The notes beneath the pieces were generated by a model. The model was not told the origin of the DNA, did not search any database, and saw nothing but the letters and a program-made list of their open reading frames with translations. Below are positions 48,713-59,440 of a DNA stretch of 64,000 nucleotides, in pieces. Every line of letters starts with the position of its first letter. Positions within the stretch are counted from its first letter, which is position 1. The stretch covers positions 3,966,001 through 4,030,000 of the forward strand of contig NZ_CP049905.1 in assembly GCF_011305535.1 (NCBI RefSeq), written 5' to 3'. The stretch is from Diaphorobacter sp. HDW4B. Lineage in GTDB: Bacteria; Pseudomonadota; Gammaproteobacteria; Burkholderiales; Burkholderiaceae_C. A program made the translations under genes and the position numbers.

Positions 48713-51274
48713 TTACCAGTCTTCCTTGACGGCCAATACGGCGGATCGGCTGGCGGCGGCGCGGCCTGCTATCCATGCCGTGAGCGTTCCGGCTGCGACC
48801 AGCGACAGCGCGAGGAGCGCGAGGCGCAGCCAGGGCAGATGCAGGTCCATGGTCCAGTGAAAGCTCTGGGGATTGACCACGAAGATCAGCACGGCAGAGA
48901 CCGCTATGCCCAGCGTGGTTCCGGCGATGGTGCCGATGCTGGTCCACGCCGCGCCTTCGCCCGCGACGACACCGAGGATCTGTGCGCGTGTGAGTCCCAG
49001 ATGCGCGAGCAGTCCGAATTCCTTGCGCCGCGCAAGCACTTGCGCACTGAAGCTCGCGGCCACGCCGAACAGGCCGATGCCGATGGCGACGATCTGCAGC
49101 CAGTAGGTGACGGCGAAGGTGCGGTCGAAGATGTTCAGCGAGCGTGCGCGGATGGCACCGGATGTTGTGAATTCAAGCGCTGCGCCAGGCAGGGCTGCGC
49201 TGATCTGTTTTTGCAGCGCTGGCAGATCGGCGTTCGGTTTTGGCCAGATGGCGAGATCGCTGGTGCGGGCGTCTGCGGTGATGCGTTCGTACTCGGCCGC
49301 ATCGATGACGACCGCGCCGAACTGGCGCACATAGTCGCGCCAGACCCCGGCAACGAAAAATCGTGGGGCGCTTTTTCCTTCACGCTGCAATGCATGGGAC
49401 AGGGCTGGCCATTCGTCTCCGGGACGCACGCCATACAGCGGCAGCACCGCTTCGCTGACGTAGATGGGAATGGTGTTTTGCGCTGCGGGGAGCGGTGCGT
49501 TGACCAACGGAAGCGCCTGCTCGACCGCGTTGCCGAGCGGCTTGGCCAGCACGGTGATTGGCGCTTGCGTGGTGCTCAGGCGCAGGCTGCTGACGCGCTG
49601 TGCCTGCAAGCGCTCGACGCCATTCAATCGAGAAATGCCTTGCACCAGATCGCGCGAAAAGATGGCGGCGTCATCGCCCGCAGGCAAACCCGCTGCGCGC
49701 ACATACATGGGCGCGGGCACGACGGTCTCCAGCCACTGGCTGACGGAAGCGCGAAAGCTGGTGACCATCACCGTGAGCGCAACGGCAAGGCTGAGGCTGG
49801 CGACGACTCCGCCCACCGCCACTGCAGCCACACCGCGCATGCGATGTGCGCGCTCGACGGTCAGCAAGGCAAGCGCGTTGTTGCGCGTGAGCGGAAGCGC
49901 GATCTGCAGCAGCAGTTGCACGATCCACGGCAGCAGGGCGATGCCGCCGATCAGCAAGAGGCCCACGGCGACATACGCGGCCACAGGAATGCCCTGCAGC
50001 GGCGGAACCATGGCCAGTGCGGCGCTCGCCGCCAGCAGCGCCAGACCCAGCCACGGCTTGTGTGGCGCGCGCGTCATCGCGCCAAGTCCCTTGAGCGTTT
50101 GCGCGGGGGGAAGATTCAGCGCCTGTCTTGCGGGCCACCATCCGCCGACCAGCGCCGCAACAATCCCCAGCAGACCGTAGACGCAGGCTGTTGCGTTGCT
50201 CCATTGCAGTTGCGGCTCGACGCCCGCGAAATAGCCGCCGCCGAGATCACCACCGAGTAATCGCAGCGCGAGTGCGGCCAGCGACGCTCCCAACGCAAGG
50301 CCGAGCAGGCTGCCGACGATGCCGATCACTCCTGCTTCGGTCAGAACGAGGGCGCGGCGTTGCTGCGGTGTGACGCCCAGCACGGCGATCAACGCGAGCT
50401 GCGGCGCACGTTGCGCCACGCCGAGCGCCAGCACGGAGTAGACAAGAAACGCGCCAGTGAACAGCGCCACGAGGGCCAGCACGGTGAGATTCACGCGGTA
50501 GGCGCGCGAGAGGTTGTCCACGCGCTGCGTGGTGTCGCCGGGAACGCTGAGCAGCACATTGCGCGGCCAGTCGGGCAGTTGCTGCAACTCGCGTTGAACG
50601 CGTGCCAGATCCTGACCTTCGTGCAGTTGCAGATCGATGCGACTCAGGTCGCCTGCGCGGCCAAACAGGTCTTGCGCGGCACCGATGTCCATGACGGCGG
50701 TGGGCGCGCCAGGCGCGGCAATCGTGCCTGCGATGTGCACGGTGTGGCTGGCTGATCCGCTGTGCAGTTGGATGGATGCCTTGGGCAGTTCGGCTTCGTC
50801 AATCCGCAGGGCCTTGAGTGCTGCAGCGTTGAGAAATACTGTGTTCGGTGCGACGAGTGCCAGCCGCTCCGCGCCTTTGGCCGCGCGCGGCATGAGTGCC
50901 GGGGCCATGCTGGCGATGGACAGCGTGTCGGTTCCGAGCACGCGCAAGGTGCTCTTTTCCGAGGATGTCCGGTTGGAGCTGGCGAGCGCTGAAACCTCCA
51001 GCCACGGGCTTGCCAGCGCAATGGAAGACTGCGTGGCCATCAGTCCATAGAGCGATTCGTGCAGGCTGCCATGCGATGCGCTCAGTTCCAGATCGGGCTG
51101 GCCCTGCACTGTGCGCACTGCGCGTGAAAACTCGCTGAGTGCCGAGGCATTGATCAGTTGAACCGAGAGCCCCAACGCCACGCCCAGCATCACGGCAACG
51201 ACCGCGGCCAGCGTGCGCCATGGATGGTGGCGCACGTTCTGCCACACCACGGTGCGAAGCAGCGACCGGATCAT
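48713..51274 (-). CDS. FtsX/LolC-like ABC transporter permease
   Basis: The 853-residue protein has two FtsX-type permease halves: an N-terminal helix, a large periplasmic region, a helix bundle around 265-500, and a second set after about 720. It resembles the AttFG/LolE-like exporters that act on lipids or lipoproteins in the inner membrane. Its start overlaps the ATPase stop (ATGA). It most likely works with the ATPase upstream and the lipocalin-like protein downstream. Confidence 0.85.
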   Translation of the reverse strand: MIRSLLRTVVWQNVRHHPWRTLAAVVAVMLGVALGLSVQLINASALSEFSRAVRTVQGQPDLELSASHGSLHESLYGLMATQSSIALASPWLEVSALASSNRTSSEKSTLRVLGTDTLSIASMAPALMPRAAKGAERLALVAPNTVFLNAAALKALRIDEAELPKASIQLHSGSASHTVHIAGTIAAPGAPTAVMDIGAAQDLFGRAGDLSRIDLQLHEGQDLARVQRELQQLPDWPRNVLLSVPGDTTQRVDNLSRAYRVNLTVLALVALFTGAFLVYSVLALGVAQRAPQLALIAVLGVTPQQRRALVLTEAGVIGIVGSLLGLALGASLAALALRLLGGDLGGGYFAGVEPQLQWSNATACVYGLLGIVAALVGGWWPARQALNLPPAQTLKGLGAMTRAPHKPWLGLALLAASAALAMVPPLQGIPVAAYVAVGLLLIGGIALLPWIVQLLLQIALPLTRNNALALLTVERAHRMRGVAAVAVGGVVASLSLAVALTVMVTSFRASVSQWLETVVPAPMYVRAAGLPAGDDAAIFSRDLVQGISRLNGVERLQAQRVSSLRLSTTQAPITVLAKPLGNAVEQALPLVNAPLPAAQNTIPIYVSEAVLPLYGVRPGDEWPALSHALQREGKSAPRFFVAGVWRDYVRQFGAVVIDAAEYERITADARTSDLAIWPKPNADLPALQKQISAALPGAALEFTTSGAIRARSLNIFDRTFAVTYWLQIVAIGIGLFGVAASFSAQVLARRKEFGLLAHLGLTRAQILGVVAGEGAAWTSIGTIAGTTLGIAVSAVLIFVVNPQSFHWTMDLHLPWLRLALLALSLVAAGTLTAWIAGRAAASRSAVLAVKEDW

Positions 51275-51966
51275 GGCTGAGTTTGCGGTGTGTGCATGCC
51301 GTTGGCGGTCAGGCGCAGCGTGCGGTCGGCGTGTGCGGCGGCATTTTCGGAGTGGGTGACGAGCACCAGCGCCGCGCCATGTTCGCGGGTCTGGGCGATC
51401 AGCAGATCCATGACGCGCGCGGCGGTCTCGGGATCAAGGTTGCCAGTGGGCTCATCGGCGAGCAGCAGCGGCGGTCGATGCACGAGTGCACGCGCAATCG
51501 CCACGCGCTGCAGTTGCCCGCCCGAAAGTTCTTGCGGCAGGCGTGCGCCCATGGCGGCGAGGCCTACCGATTCCAGCATGGCCTGCACGCGCGCCAGATC
51601 GTTCTGGCCGAGCAGCATCAGCGGCAGGGCAATGTTCTGCGCGACGTCCAGATGCGGCAGCACGTGGAATGCCTGGAATACGAAGCCCACATGGCTGCGA
51701 CGCCAGATGGCGCGGGCCTTGTCGTCCATTGCACCTAAGTCCGCTCCGCGATGCGTGACCGTTCCCGCATCCCAGGTGTCGAGCCCCGCCATGCAGTTGA
51801 GCAGTGTCGATTTGCCGACGCCGGATTCGCCCACCACGGCGATGAATTCACCGGGATGCACATCCATGTCCACGTTGCCGAAGACGACCGATTCGCCGTA
51901 GCGCTTGGTCAGTCCTCGCAGGCGCATCAAGGCTTCGGTGTCGGGGGCAGCGTCGGTGCTGGTCAT
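51271..51966 (-). CDS. LolD/MacB-type ABC transporter ATPase
   Basis: 231 residues with Walker [11 protein letters not shown], signature [15 protein letters not shown], Walker [13 protein letters not shown] and the H-loop in LVTHSEN. The ATG at 51966 overlaps the miaA stop (ATGA) and the stop overlaps the permease start. A long in-frame upstream extension (to 52305) lies inside miaA and is not real. Confidence 0.9.
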   Translation of the reverse strand: MTSTDAAPDTEALMRLRGLTKRYGESVVFGNVDMDVHPGEFIAVVGESGVGKSTLLNCMAGLDTWDAGTVTHRGADLGAMDDKARAIWRRSHVGFVFQAFHVLPHLDVAQNIALPLMLLGQNDLARVQAMLESVGLAAMGARLPQELSGGQLQRVAIARALVHRPPLLLADEPTGNLDPETAARVMDLLIAQTREHGAALVLVTHSENAAAHADRTLRLTANGMHTPQTQP

Positions 51967-52943
51967 GCAAGGATTCCCGATGCAAGCACGCGTTGGCGGA
52001 TGGCCTCGACCAGGGTGTCGATGGCACCCGGCTGATCGCAGGCCACGACATGCCTTTGCGGCATGCTGCGCAGCCAGGTGATCTGGCGCTTTGCCAGTTG
52101 GCGCGTGGCCGCGATGCCGCGTTCGGCCAGCGTGGACATGGGGTGCACGCCGTCCATGGCTTCCCACGCCTGGCGGTAGCCGACGCAGCGCATCGAAGGC
52201 AGATCGGGGTTCAGGTCGCCGCGTGCGCGAAGCTGCTTCATCTCGTCGAGAAAGCTGCTGTTCAGCATGATGTGAAAGCGCTGGGCGATGCGCTCGTGCA
52301 GCCACGCGCGGTTGTCGGGTTCGAGCGAATACAGGGCGTCGGCGGCGAGCAATCCGGGCACGGCTTTTTCGGATTGCCGCGAGTGAAAGCTCGACAGCGG
52401 TTGGCCCGAGACATGCCAGACTTCGAGCGCGCGCTGGATGCGTTGGCTGTCGCCAGGTGCCAGTCGCGCGGCGGTGATGGGATCGACTTGGGCGAGTTCG
52501 GCATGCATGGCAGGCCAGCCGATGTCGGCGGCTTGCGCATCGATCTTGGCGCGCACTTCGGGGTCGGCCGCAGGCATGTCGTCGATGCCGTCGATCAGCG
52601 CCTTGAAGTACAGCATGGTGCCGCCGACCAGCACGGGCAGTGCGCCGCGTGCATGGATTTCGGCGATCAGGCGCTTGGTGTCGTTCACGAACTCGGCGGC
52701 GCTGTAGGCCTCACGCGGGTCGAGAATGTCGATCAGATGGTGCGGCACCTGCGCGAGTTCTTCGCGCGTGGGTTTGGCTGTGCCGACGTCCATGCCGCGA
52801 TAGACCAGCGCCGAATCCACGCTGATGATTTCCACCGGCAACCGGTCACCCAGACGCGTCGACAGTTGCAGCGCGGCGGCGGTCTTGCCGGAAGCGGTGG
52901 GCCCGGCGATCGCAACGCAGGGCAGGGAGGAGAAATCGGTCAT
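51963..52943 (-). CDS. miaA: tRNA dimethylallyltransferase
   Basis: MiaA adds the dimethylallyl group to A37 of tRNAs that read UNN codons. The sequence has the P-loop [41 protein letters not shown] and [13 protein letters not shown], plus [15 protein letters not shown] near the end. Length (326 residues) is normal. An in-frame ATG at 52958 is an alternative start. It begins an apparent operon with the ABC ATPase, joined by a four-base overlap. Confidence 0.94.
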   Translation of the reverse strand: MTDFSSLPCVAIAGPTASGKTAAALQLSTRLGDRLPVEIISVDSALVYRGMDVGTAKPTREELAQVPHHLIDILDPREAYSAAEFVNDTKRLIAEIHARGALPVLVGGTMLYFKALIDGIDDMPAADPEVRAKIDAQAADIGWPAMHAELAQVDPITAARLAPGDSQRIQRALEVWHVSGQPLSSFHSRQSEKAVPGLLAADALYSLEPDNRAWLHERIAQRFHIMLNSSFLDEMKQLRARGDLNPDLPSMRCVGYRQAWEAMDGVHPMSTLAERGIAATRQLAKRQITWLRSMPQRHVVACDQPGAIDTLVEAIRQRVLASGILA

Positions 52944-52980
52944 GCGCCGATTGTCCATCAGCGCAGGGCGGGCCGAACAC

Positions 52981-53916
52981 TCAGAAGGGATAAACCAGCC
53001 GCGCGGTCAGGCTGGTGTAGCGGTAGTGATCGACACCGCCAGAAATCGATGCGGCGCGGTTGTTGCTGGTTTCCAGTGCGACCTGCCAGAGGGCTTTGCT
53101 CGTGTGATGGTTCTGCAGACCGATGCGTGCGCTCCAGATGCCGCTGTGGTCGCCGTCGATGCGCTGGCGGCCGACATCGGCGTTGGCGAAGAACGCGATG
53201 GGGCCGGGCAGAGCGGTGCGCCAGGAGAGGCCTGCGGAGTATTCACCGAGGTTTTCTGGCGCGAAGTAGCTGCCTTGATACGGACGGCTGTTGTGGTAGT
53301 TGCGCGTTTTCACATACGCGTTCAGGCCGCTGCCTTCGACGAGTTCGTAGTTCCAGCGGGTGCGCAGAATGGGCCGCGTGTTGTTGTCGGAAAAGCGCGT
53401 GGCACCGAGCACTGCGCCGACGTTGAACTGCTTGGTGAACTGCTGATCGAGCACGAGCATCAGCGCGTCGTAGTGCATGCCCGATTCGATGCCGCGCATG
53501 GATTCGACGACATCGCGCTCGGCGCTCACGCCCAGCCAGGTCTTGTCGCCCACGCGCTGCATGTAGTCGAGCATGCCAGTGGCCAGAGTGTGGCCCTTGG
53601 TTTGCGTGGCACCCAGGCGGGCTTCTATGGTGCGTTCCTGATTGCGCTGCTGGTATTGCGCAAAGAGGCCCTTGCCGTTCGCGGACCAGCCGGGCGAAGA
53701 GAAGTGCGACACGTTGAATCCAAGTCCCCAGCCGCTGGAAAACAGGTAGCCCGCGTTCAGCTTGTTGGTGTCGAAATGATCGGAGTCGCGGCTCACCAGC
53801 AGGTTGGAGGTGAGCTGGCCTTGCTCGCTGCTCGCGTCGGCTGCATGGGCCGCGCCTCCCCAAAGTGTGGCGCATGCGGCAATGAGGCTGAGGCCGGTTT
53901 GAACGTGACGGGGCAT
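52981..53916 (-). CDS. Outer-membrane beta-barrel protein linked to the glycosyltransferase
   Basis: 311 residues with signal peptide ([17 protein letters not shown]). The remaining ~285 residues alternate hydrophobic and polar positions and end in a C-terminal Phe ([11 protein letters not shown]), as expected of a barrel. Aromatic-rich strands such as [19 protein letters not shown] recur. It resembles the YaiO-type and PgaA-barrel families loosely. The ATG at 53916 has AAGGAAAA just upstream; an in-frame ATG at 53976 overlaps the glycosyltransferase stop. Likely the export pore or outer-membrane partner of the polysaccharide made by the adjacent enzyme. Confidence 0.6.
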   Translation of the reverse strand: MPRHVQTGLSLIAACATLWGGAAHAADASSEQGQLTSNLLVSRDSDHFDTNKLNAGYLFSSGWGLGFNVSHFSSPGWSANGKGLFAQYQQRNQERTIEARLGATQTKGHTLATGMLDYMQRVGDKTWLGVSAERDVVESMRGIESGMHYDALMLVLDQQFTKQFNVGAVLGATRFSDNNTRPILRTRWNYELVEGSGLNAYVKTRNYHNSRPYQGSYFAPENLGEYSAGLSWRTALPGPIAFFANADVGRQRIDGDHSGIWSARIGLQNHHTSKALWQVALETSNNRAASISGGVDHYRYTSLTARLVYPF

Positions 53917-53972
53917 GGTTTTTCCTTGGGTGTGAGCGGCAGCCAGAAGGGGCGTTGGAAGGGATGTGAATG

Positions 53973-55337
53973 TCATTTGGTGCCCCAGCGTTTTCCGCGA
54001 GTGACGAATTCCTGTATGTAGCCGACGACGCACGCCGGTTGCAGGATGAGGCCGTAAAACAGCACGTAGATCACCAGCCCGAGCCAATTGCGGCGCACTT
54101 TGAGCCCTTGGCTGGTGAACATTTTCTTTTGAATGAAGTACATGAGCCAGTTCACCAGAAAGGCCAGCGGCAGCACGGCCAGCGTCATCGGGCCCGCGAT
54201 CCAGAAGATGCCGAACAAGGCCAGGATCACGCCGGGAACAAAGGCCAGCGAGAACACGATGTCGAGATAGGGGAACAGCAGATTCCACCAGATGAACAGC
54301 GTGGTCAGCCGTAGCTTGAACAGCATCTGCCAGTGCAGTTTGAAGGCTTCCATCAGCCCACGGGACCAGCGCTGGCGCTGGCGGATGAACTGCTTCCAGG
54401 TGGTGGGCGCGTTGGTGAACAGCACGGCGTTTTCGGCAAAACCGACGCGGTGGCCGGCCTTGAGAATCGCCCAGGTGAGCACGATGTCCTCGCCCACGGT
54501 GTGCGGCCAGCCGCCCACGTCGCGCAGGGTCTGCGTGTCATAGGCCGAGAACGCGCCTTGCGCGACAAGCGTTCCTTGGTAGAGACTTTGCAGTCGCTTG
54601 ACGGCTGCGATGCCGTGGAAGTAGTCCCACTCCTGCACCTTGGTGACCAGATTCGTGCGTGAGTTGCGCACCAGCACGGCACCGGCGACGGCGCGCGTGT
54701 TGGGCGGGTCGCTCATGTAGCGCAGTACCAGATTCTGCAGCGCGCGCTTGTGCAGAAACGAGTCGCCATCGATGGTGATGGTGATGGAGTGCTGCACGCG
54801 CTTGAGTGCGTAGGTCAGGGCATTCGCCTTGCCCACGTTCTTCTTGAGATCGAGCACCTCAAGCCAGGGAAAACGCACGCTGCGCATGGCGGCTGCCGTG
54901 TCGTCGGAGGATCCGTCGTTGATCGCGATGACTTGGAGCGGTCCGCGATAATGCTGGTTGGCGATGCTGAGAATCGTCTGGACGATGTTGCTCTCTTCGT
55001 TGTATGCCGCCACCAGAATGCTCACACCGGGCCAGGCCTTGGTGGCCCGTCGGAATCCGGGTCGTCTGTCCAGCAGCAGACTGGCGACGAGAAACGCGTT
55101 CATGAAACCGGGAACGACGGCGATGCCGAGGAACAGGAAATACGCCAGAAACGCACCGAACAGATCCGTCATCTCGACGACCCATTTGCGGCCGAGCATC
55201 CACGACAGGGTGGCCCAGAGGATGGACAACATCACGGCCATCCAGAACTTGTAGACCACGGGGATGTAGAACCGTGAACTGGGCCCCGTTTCGCGGGGGA
55301 TGGACTGTGAAGAGGACGGATTTCGACGCGTACGCAT
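53973..55337 (-). CDS. PgaC-like processive glycosyltransferase, family 2
   Basis: The 454-residue protein has two N-terminal membrane helices, a GT-A domain (ILVAAYNEES, IAINDGSSDDTA, TIDGDSF, VGEDIVLTW), the processive-synthase motif QRQRW and three or four C-terminal helices. It fits the poly-N-acetylglucosamine/hyaluronan/cellulose synthase type and should polymerise and move an exopolysaccharide. No PgaB deacetylase or PgaD gene is nearby. An upstream TTG in frame at 55424 exists; ATG 55337 is preferred. Confidence 0.82.
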   Translation of the reverse strand: MRTRRNPSSSQSIPRETGPSSRFYIPVVYKFWMAVMLSILWATLSWMLGRKWVVEMTDLFGAFLAYFLFLGIAVVPGFMNAFLVASLLLDRRPGFRRATKAWPGVSILVAAYNEESNIVQTILSIANQHYRGPLQVIAINDGSSDDTAAAMRSVRFPWLEVLDLKKNVGKANALTYALKRVQHSITITIDGDSFLHKRALQNLVLRYMSDPPNTRAVAGAVLVRNSRTNLVTKVQEWDYFHGIAAVKRLQSLYQGTLVAQGAFSAYDTQTLRDVGGWPHTVGEDIVLTWAILKAGHRVGFAENAVLFTNAPTTWKQFIRQRQRWSRGLMEAFKLHWQMLFKLRLTTLFIWWNLLFPYLDIVFSLAFVPGVILALFGIFWIAGPMTLAVLPLAFLVNWLMYFIQKKMFTSQGLKVRRNWLGLVIYVLFYGLILQPACVVGYIQEFVTRGKRWGTK

Positions 55338-55442
55338 GGCCTGTTGACTGAGTACGCCCACGCGAAATCGGATATTTGCGAGTGACTGGCCGACCCAAGC
55401 CAACGTGGCGGTCTGCAAAACCAATCATGACGAAACTATGAC

Positions 55443-55487
55443 TTGACTATAATTAATAGCTAATTGTATTTCCTTGACAATAGTCAA
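55443..55487. promoter_or_regulatory. AT-rich inverted repeats upstream of the glycosyltransferase
   Basis: TTGAC-AATA-GTCAA (55474-55487) is a perfect inverted repeat and TTGACTAT (55443-55450) repeats its half. The AT content is well above the surroundings. Likely promoter/operator region of the glycosyltransferase gene, about 110-150 bp before its start. Confidence 0.4.
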
Positions 55488-55563
55488 ATCATTAAGCGCA
55501 GGTAAAGTTCAGGTGAATGCAAGGAATTTGCGCTCACCTTGCCGGATGAGCGCAATGGCTGCC

Positions 55564-56412
55564 TCAGAGGGGCTTCAACGCAAACAGCTCGCGCAGGCTG
55601 TCCCGGTATTGCGCCATGCCGCGCGAGTTGGTGTCGTGGTGCGTGCCGCCATCGACCAGCACGAACTTCTTGGGGCCGGGTGCGGCCTCGTAGAGTTTGC
55701 GGCCGAGGTCGGCGGGGATCAGCTTGTCGGCGCTGCCATGCACCACGAGCAGCGGCGACTGGATGTCGGCCACCTTGCGCACGCTCTCGAAGCGCTGCGT
55801 GATGAGTGGCGAGACCGGCAGCCAGCCCCATTTGAAGGTGCCGACCACATCGGCGATGCTGGTGAACGTGCCTTCGACGATGGTGCCGCGCTCGTCGCGC
55901 ACCTTGGCAGCGAGATCGATGGCGACGGCACCGCCGAGCGAGTGGCCGAAGATGTAGCGATCGCTTTTCGGGGCCTTGCGGGCAAGCCACTGCCAGGCGG
56001 CTTGCGCGTCTTCCAGCGCGGAGGCTTCCGACGGCAACTCGTTGGTGCTCTGCCCGAAGCCGCGGTAGTCCACCGCCAGCACGGAAAAGCCGAGGCTGTG
56101 CATGCGCCGGATACGCGGCACGGAGCCGGAGACGTTCCAGCGCGCGCCGTGCAGATACAGCATCACCGGCGCGTTGGGCGATGCGGCGGGCATCCACAGC
56201 GCGTGGAGCTTTTTCTTTTCGCCACCGGCCTTGGACTCAGTCAGCGGAATCCAGACGTCTTCGAGCCCGCTCATGTCGCGGCTGCTGCCACCCCAGGCGC
56301 GGTCGCTGGGCTGGAAGATCCATTGGCGTTGCTTGGCGTCGAGCGCCACGGCACCCGTGGTCAGGGCCATGGTGGCGACGGCGGTGGAGGCAAGAATCCA
56401 GCGTTTTTTCAT
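55564..56412 (-). CDS. Alpha/beta hydrolase, exported
   Basis: 282 residues with a signal or anchor segment (WILASTAVATMALTTGAVAL), oxyanion loop LYLHGA, nucleophile S158 in GHSLGGA, acid region VVHGSADKLIP and catalytic His in GGTHHDT. It resembles the BEM46/ABHD13-like hydrolases. Substrate unknown. It neighbours the polysaccharide genes and could be an esterase acting on the polymer, but that is only position. Confidence 0.8.
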   Translation of the reverse strand: MKKRWILASTAVATMALTTGAVALDAKQRQWIFQPSDRAWGGSSRDMSGLEDVWIPLTESKAGGEKKKLHALWMPAASPNAPVMLYLHGARWNVSGSVPRIRRMHSLGFSVLAVDYRGFGQSTNELPSEASALEDAQAAWQWLARKAPKSDRYIFGHSLGGAVAIDLAAKVRDERGTIVEGTFTSIADVVGTFKWGWLPVSPLITQRFESVRKVADIQSPLLVVHGSADKLIPADLGRKLYEAAPGPKKFVLVDGGTHHDTNSRGMAQYRDSLRELFALKPL

Positions 56413-56501
56413 GATCGCAGAGTGAGATTCATGCGTCGTAAGAAAAGTTCAATCTGCGATCTTTTGCTGTCAAGAAGGCGGTGTTTGGCCGCAGATGAAG
56501 C

Positions 56502-56954
56502 TTAGTTGACGAATTCCCGGAGCGCCGCCTTGAGGTTTTCTGCATATTCGCCCAGCACCTGCGGGCCGGGCTCTTTGCGGGGCCAGCTCAGCGCGATGCC
56601 GTCATCTGCATGGCGCGGCACGACATGCATGTGGAAATGCTTGACAGTCTGCCCGCCCTCGGCGCCATTGGCCTGCAGCAGCGTGAGCCCCGCCGACGGG
56701 AACGCCTTTTGGGCGGCCAGCGCGATGCGGCGACTGGTCTGCATGACGGCCGCGGCTTCGGCATCCGTCAGGTCGTAGAGCGTGTCGGCATGGCGTTTGG
56801 TGGTGACCAGCACATGGCCGGGATTGACCTGGCCAAGGTCCATGAACGCAATGGTCAGTTCGTCCTCGTACACCATCGCCGAAGGAATCTCGCGCGCGAT
56901 GAGGCGGCAGAAAATGCATTGGCCGGGTGGCGAGGTGTCTACAAAATTGGGCAA
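56502..56954 (-). CDS. HIT-family nucleotide hydrolase
   Basis: 150 residues with the histidine-triad motif HFHMHVVPRH and the N-terminal zinc-type segment CIFCRLIAREIPS. HIT proteins hydrolyse nucleoside phosphoramidates or dinucleoside polyphosphates. Slightly extended at the C-terminus. Monocistronic. Confidence 0.9.
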   Translation of the reverse strand: MPNFVDTSPPGQCIFCRLIAREIPSAMVYEDELTIAFMDLGQVNPGHVLVTTKRHADTLYDLTDAEAAAVMQTSRRIALAAQKAFPSAGLTLLQANGAEGGQTVKHFHMHVVPRHADDGIALSWPRKEPGPQVLGEYAENLKAALREFVN

Positions 56955-57036
56955 AACTGTCTCCTCTGGTCTCGTGTGGATGGTGTGTTCTGCCTACAGT
57001 CTACGCAATCGTCTACGTCGTCGGCGCGCAAGTCAT

Positions 57037-57711
57037 TCAGGGCTGCGGCTGGAGGTCGGCGTAATCGACGGCATATTTGACGAGTGCGGCACGGCCGTCG
57101 ATGCGCAGTTTGCGGCGCAGGTGCAGGCGGTGGGTCTCCACCGTGCGGATCGACGAGCCCATGAGCTCGGCAATCTCCTTGTTGGAGCGGCCCTGAGCGA
57201 GCAGTTGCAGCACGGTGTTTTCGCGCGGTGTGAGCGTGCGATGGGCGCGCGTGCCGTTGCCATCGCCATTGGTGGCTGCGGGCTGCAGCCATTGCTCCAG
57301 ACCGGGACTCAGAAACGTGTTTCCCGCGTGGACTCGTTCGATGGCCTGCACGAGTTGCTGCGCGGGCGCGTCCTTGAGGACATAGCCGCTGGCGCCGAGC
57401 AGCATCGCGCGCCGTACATATTCCTCTTCCTGATGCATGGACAGCACCAGCACGCGAATCAGCGGATAGCGTTCGCGAAATGTCGCGGTGAGCTGGATGC
57501 CGCTGGCTCCCGGCATTCGGATGTCGGTGACCACGATGTCCGGTTGCACTTCTTCAGCGAGCGCGAAGGCTTCATTGGCGCAGCCCGCCTCGGCGACGAC
57601 GCGGATATGCGGTGTGGCGTCGAGGCGCATTCGCACTCCGTCGCGCACCAGTGGGTGGTCATCGACCAGCAGCACACGAATGGGTAGATGGGGGAGGCGT
57701 GCGTTGTTCAT
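57037..57711 (-). CDS. NarL/FixJ-family response regulator
   Basis: 224 residues: receiver (VLLVDDHPLVRDGVRMRL, phospho-Asp in IVVTDIRMPGASG, Lys in GYVLKDAPAQ) and LuxR-type helix-turn-helix (LTPRENTVLQLLAQGRSNKEIAELM). Its ATG overlaps the Cache-kinase stop (ATGA), so the two are one operon. It most likely acts on the divergent ridA/PLP-enzyme pair, whose upstream region has repeated TACGCA/TGCGTA words. Confidence 0.9.
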   Translation of the reverse strand: MNNARLPHLPIRVLLVDDHPLVRDGVRMRLDATPHIRVVAEAGCANEAFALAEEVQPDIVVTDIRMPGASGIQLTATFRERYPLIRVLVLSMHQEEEYVRRAMLLGASGYVLKDAPAQQLVQAIERVHAGNTFLSPGLEQWLQPAATNGDGNGTRAHRTLTPRENTVLQLLAQGRSNKEIAELMGSSIRTVETHRLHLRRKLRIDGRAALVKYAVDYADLQPQP

Positions 57712-59138
57712 GCGGGTGCGTAACTGGAGTCGAATCGGGAATGGGGGAGCGCGGCGTCATCATCGGCTTCGGCATGCAGGGGCAGGGTGGCGAGGATGCC
57801 TGTGCCTTGTTTTGTGGCGCTGATCGAGAAGCGGCCTTGCAAGGCTTCAATGCGCTCGCGCATGTTGCGCAGACCAATGCCACGGTTGCCATCGGTAAGC
57901 ACTCCGTGGATGTCGAAGCCTTGTCCGTTGTCCTGAACGATCAGCGTGACGCTGCGTGGATCGAACTGCAGCCGGATCAGCACCGCGCTGGCATTGGCAT
58001 GGGTACACGCGTTCTTCACCGCTTCCTGGGCTACGCGGTAGAGCGCGGTGGCGTGCGTGTTGGGGATCGCATGGGCTTCGCCGCACTGCTCGAATTGCAC
58101 GATGGTCGCGTCACCGCTTTCGCACATCTGTTCGCTCAAAAGCGTCAGCGCAGCGGGCAGGCCCAGATCGTCGAGCAGGGCGGGGCGCAAGCCGTGCGAG
58201 ACGCGGCGGATTTCCAGCAGGGCATCGTTGAGGCGAGCAAGACCTTGATCCAGCGCCTTGCTGCTGGGAGGCGCCAAGTCCGGGGCTGTCACATGCGGCT
58301 GCTGCAACTGTGCCGTTTCGAGCAGGAACTTCGACGACACCAGCATTTGCACCACGCCATCGTGCAGGTCGCGCGCCACGCGGGCGCGCTCTTCCTCCTG
58401 CGAATGGACCACGCGCTGCGCCAGTCGCCGGAGCTTGGCGCTGGAGATGCGATGGTCCTTCAGGTTGAGCAGCACGCCGGCTGCGGCAATCGACACCATG
58501 CACAGCGCTGCGATCAGATAGATGCGCTGCTGCGTGGCCGCGATGTTGTTCTTGGCGTGCTCGTCGATGCGTGCCAACGTTTCCTGCACATCGTCCAGAT
58601 ACAGGCCGGTGCCGACCACCCAGTTCCAGCCCGGCACCTGCAGCACGTAGCCCAGTTTGGGAGCCAGTATCCGGGAGGATGGTTTGTGCCATTCGTAGCG
58701 CACGAGGCCCCCGCCCGACTGGGCCTTGTCGAGGATGAGCCGTGCCTGTGTCTGGCCGCTGGGTGAGTTGGGATCGCACAGATCGACATTGGCAACCGCC
58801 ATCTGCTCGGGGTTCACAAGCAATTGGCCTTGCTGGTCGTAGAGAAAAAAGTAGCCATCGTCGCCAAATTTCATTCGCGTGATGATGTGGATGGCCTTTT
58901 TCCGCAGTTCGTCGTCGCTCGCGTCAGGGGAGTCGGCAATGCGCTCGATGGTGCTGCGCGCCAGTTCCACGTAATGGCGCAGTTCCGTTTCCTTGCTGTG
59001 CAGATAGGCCGCTTCGACGAGTTTGCGCTCTTCGTTTGCCAGCGACAGGGTTTGATGGCGCGCGGTGACACCCATGCAGATCAGTGCCACGCCCACAGGA
59101 ATGGCTGCCATCAATATCAGTTTGAGGCGTAGCTGCAT
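57708..59138 (-). CDS. Cache-domain sensor histidine kinase
   Basis: 476 residues: a membrane helix (about 8-27), a periplasmic Cache domain (about 30-195) with DDGYFFLYDQQGQLLVNP and WNWVVGTGLYLDDV, a second helix (about 204-225), HisKA_3 with ARDLHDGVVQML and a HATPase domain (AVKNACTHA, DNGQGFDI). Cache domains bind small ligands such as amino acids or organic acids in the periplasm. The divergent genes encode exported enzymes, so the kinase may sense their substrate or product. Confidence 0.9.
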   Translation of the reverse strand: MQLRLKLILMAAIPVGVALICMGVTARHQTLSLANEERKLVEAAYLHSKETELRHYVELARSTIERIADSPDASDDELRKKAIHIITRMKFGDDGYFFLYDQQGQLLVNPEQMAVANVDLCDPNSPSGQTQARLILDKAQSGGGLVRYEWHKPSSRILAPKLGYVLQVPGWNWVVGTGLYLDDVQETLARIDEHAKNNIAATQQRIYLIAALCMVSIAAAGVLLNLKDHRISSAKLRRLAQRVVHSQEEERARVARDLHDGVVQMLVSSKFLLETAQLQQPHVTAPDLAPPSSKALDQGLARLNDALLEIRRVSHGLRPALLDDLGLPAALTLLSEQMCESGDATIVQFEQCGEAHAIPNTHATALYRVAQEAVKNACTHANASAVLIRLQFDPRSVTLIVQDNGQGFDIHGVLTDGNRGIGLRNMRERIEALQGRFSISATKQGTGILATLPLHAEADDDAALPHSRFDSSYAPA

Positions 59139-59440
59139 GAATATGGATGTGATTTTGCAAATGTGCAGATCATGGGCCTTTATATCTGCGCGTCAAGCGG
59201 CTGATCCCGATATTCAAATGTTGAGTCAATGATTTCCGTTTGTTGAAAACATCGATTATTGGTTGGGTTTTTGTTTCATTGTGTGGGATTTCATGAAAAT
59301 CAAATGGATGTTTCATGTTTATAAACGGCTTATGCAGCATTGATGTGATGCTCTCAAAAAAGGTGCGTGGCGGGTGTTTTGTTATTGCGGAGCAGTATGT
59401 GATGGATTATGTTTTTTGTGTTCTGTTGTATTTGAATTAA

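Noticed and set aside
48545-50260. Plus-strand open frame (571 codons) opposite the ABC permease
   Set aside because: Antisense shadow; the permease frame has clear helices and overlapping operon joints.
53916-53976. ATGA-overlapping start for the barrel protein at 53976
   Set aside because: It would put 20 extra residues before the signal peptide; the ATG at 53916 has a good AAGGA site and starts the signal directly.
55338-55424. TTG start of the glycosyltransferase at 55424
   Set aside because: TTG start with no good ribosome site; ATG at 55337 gives a sensible N-terminus before the first helix.
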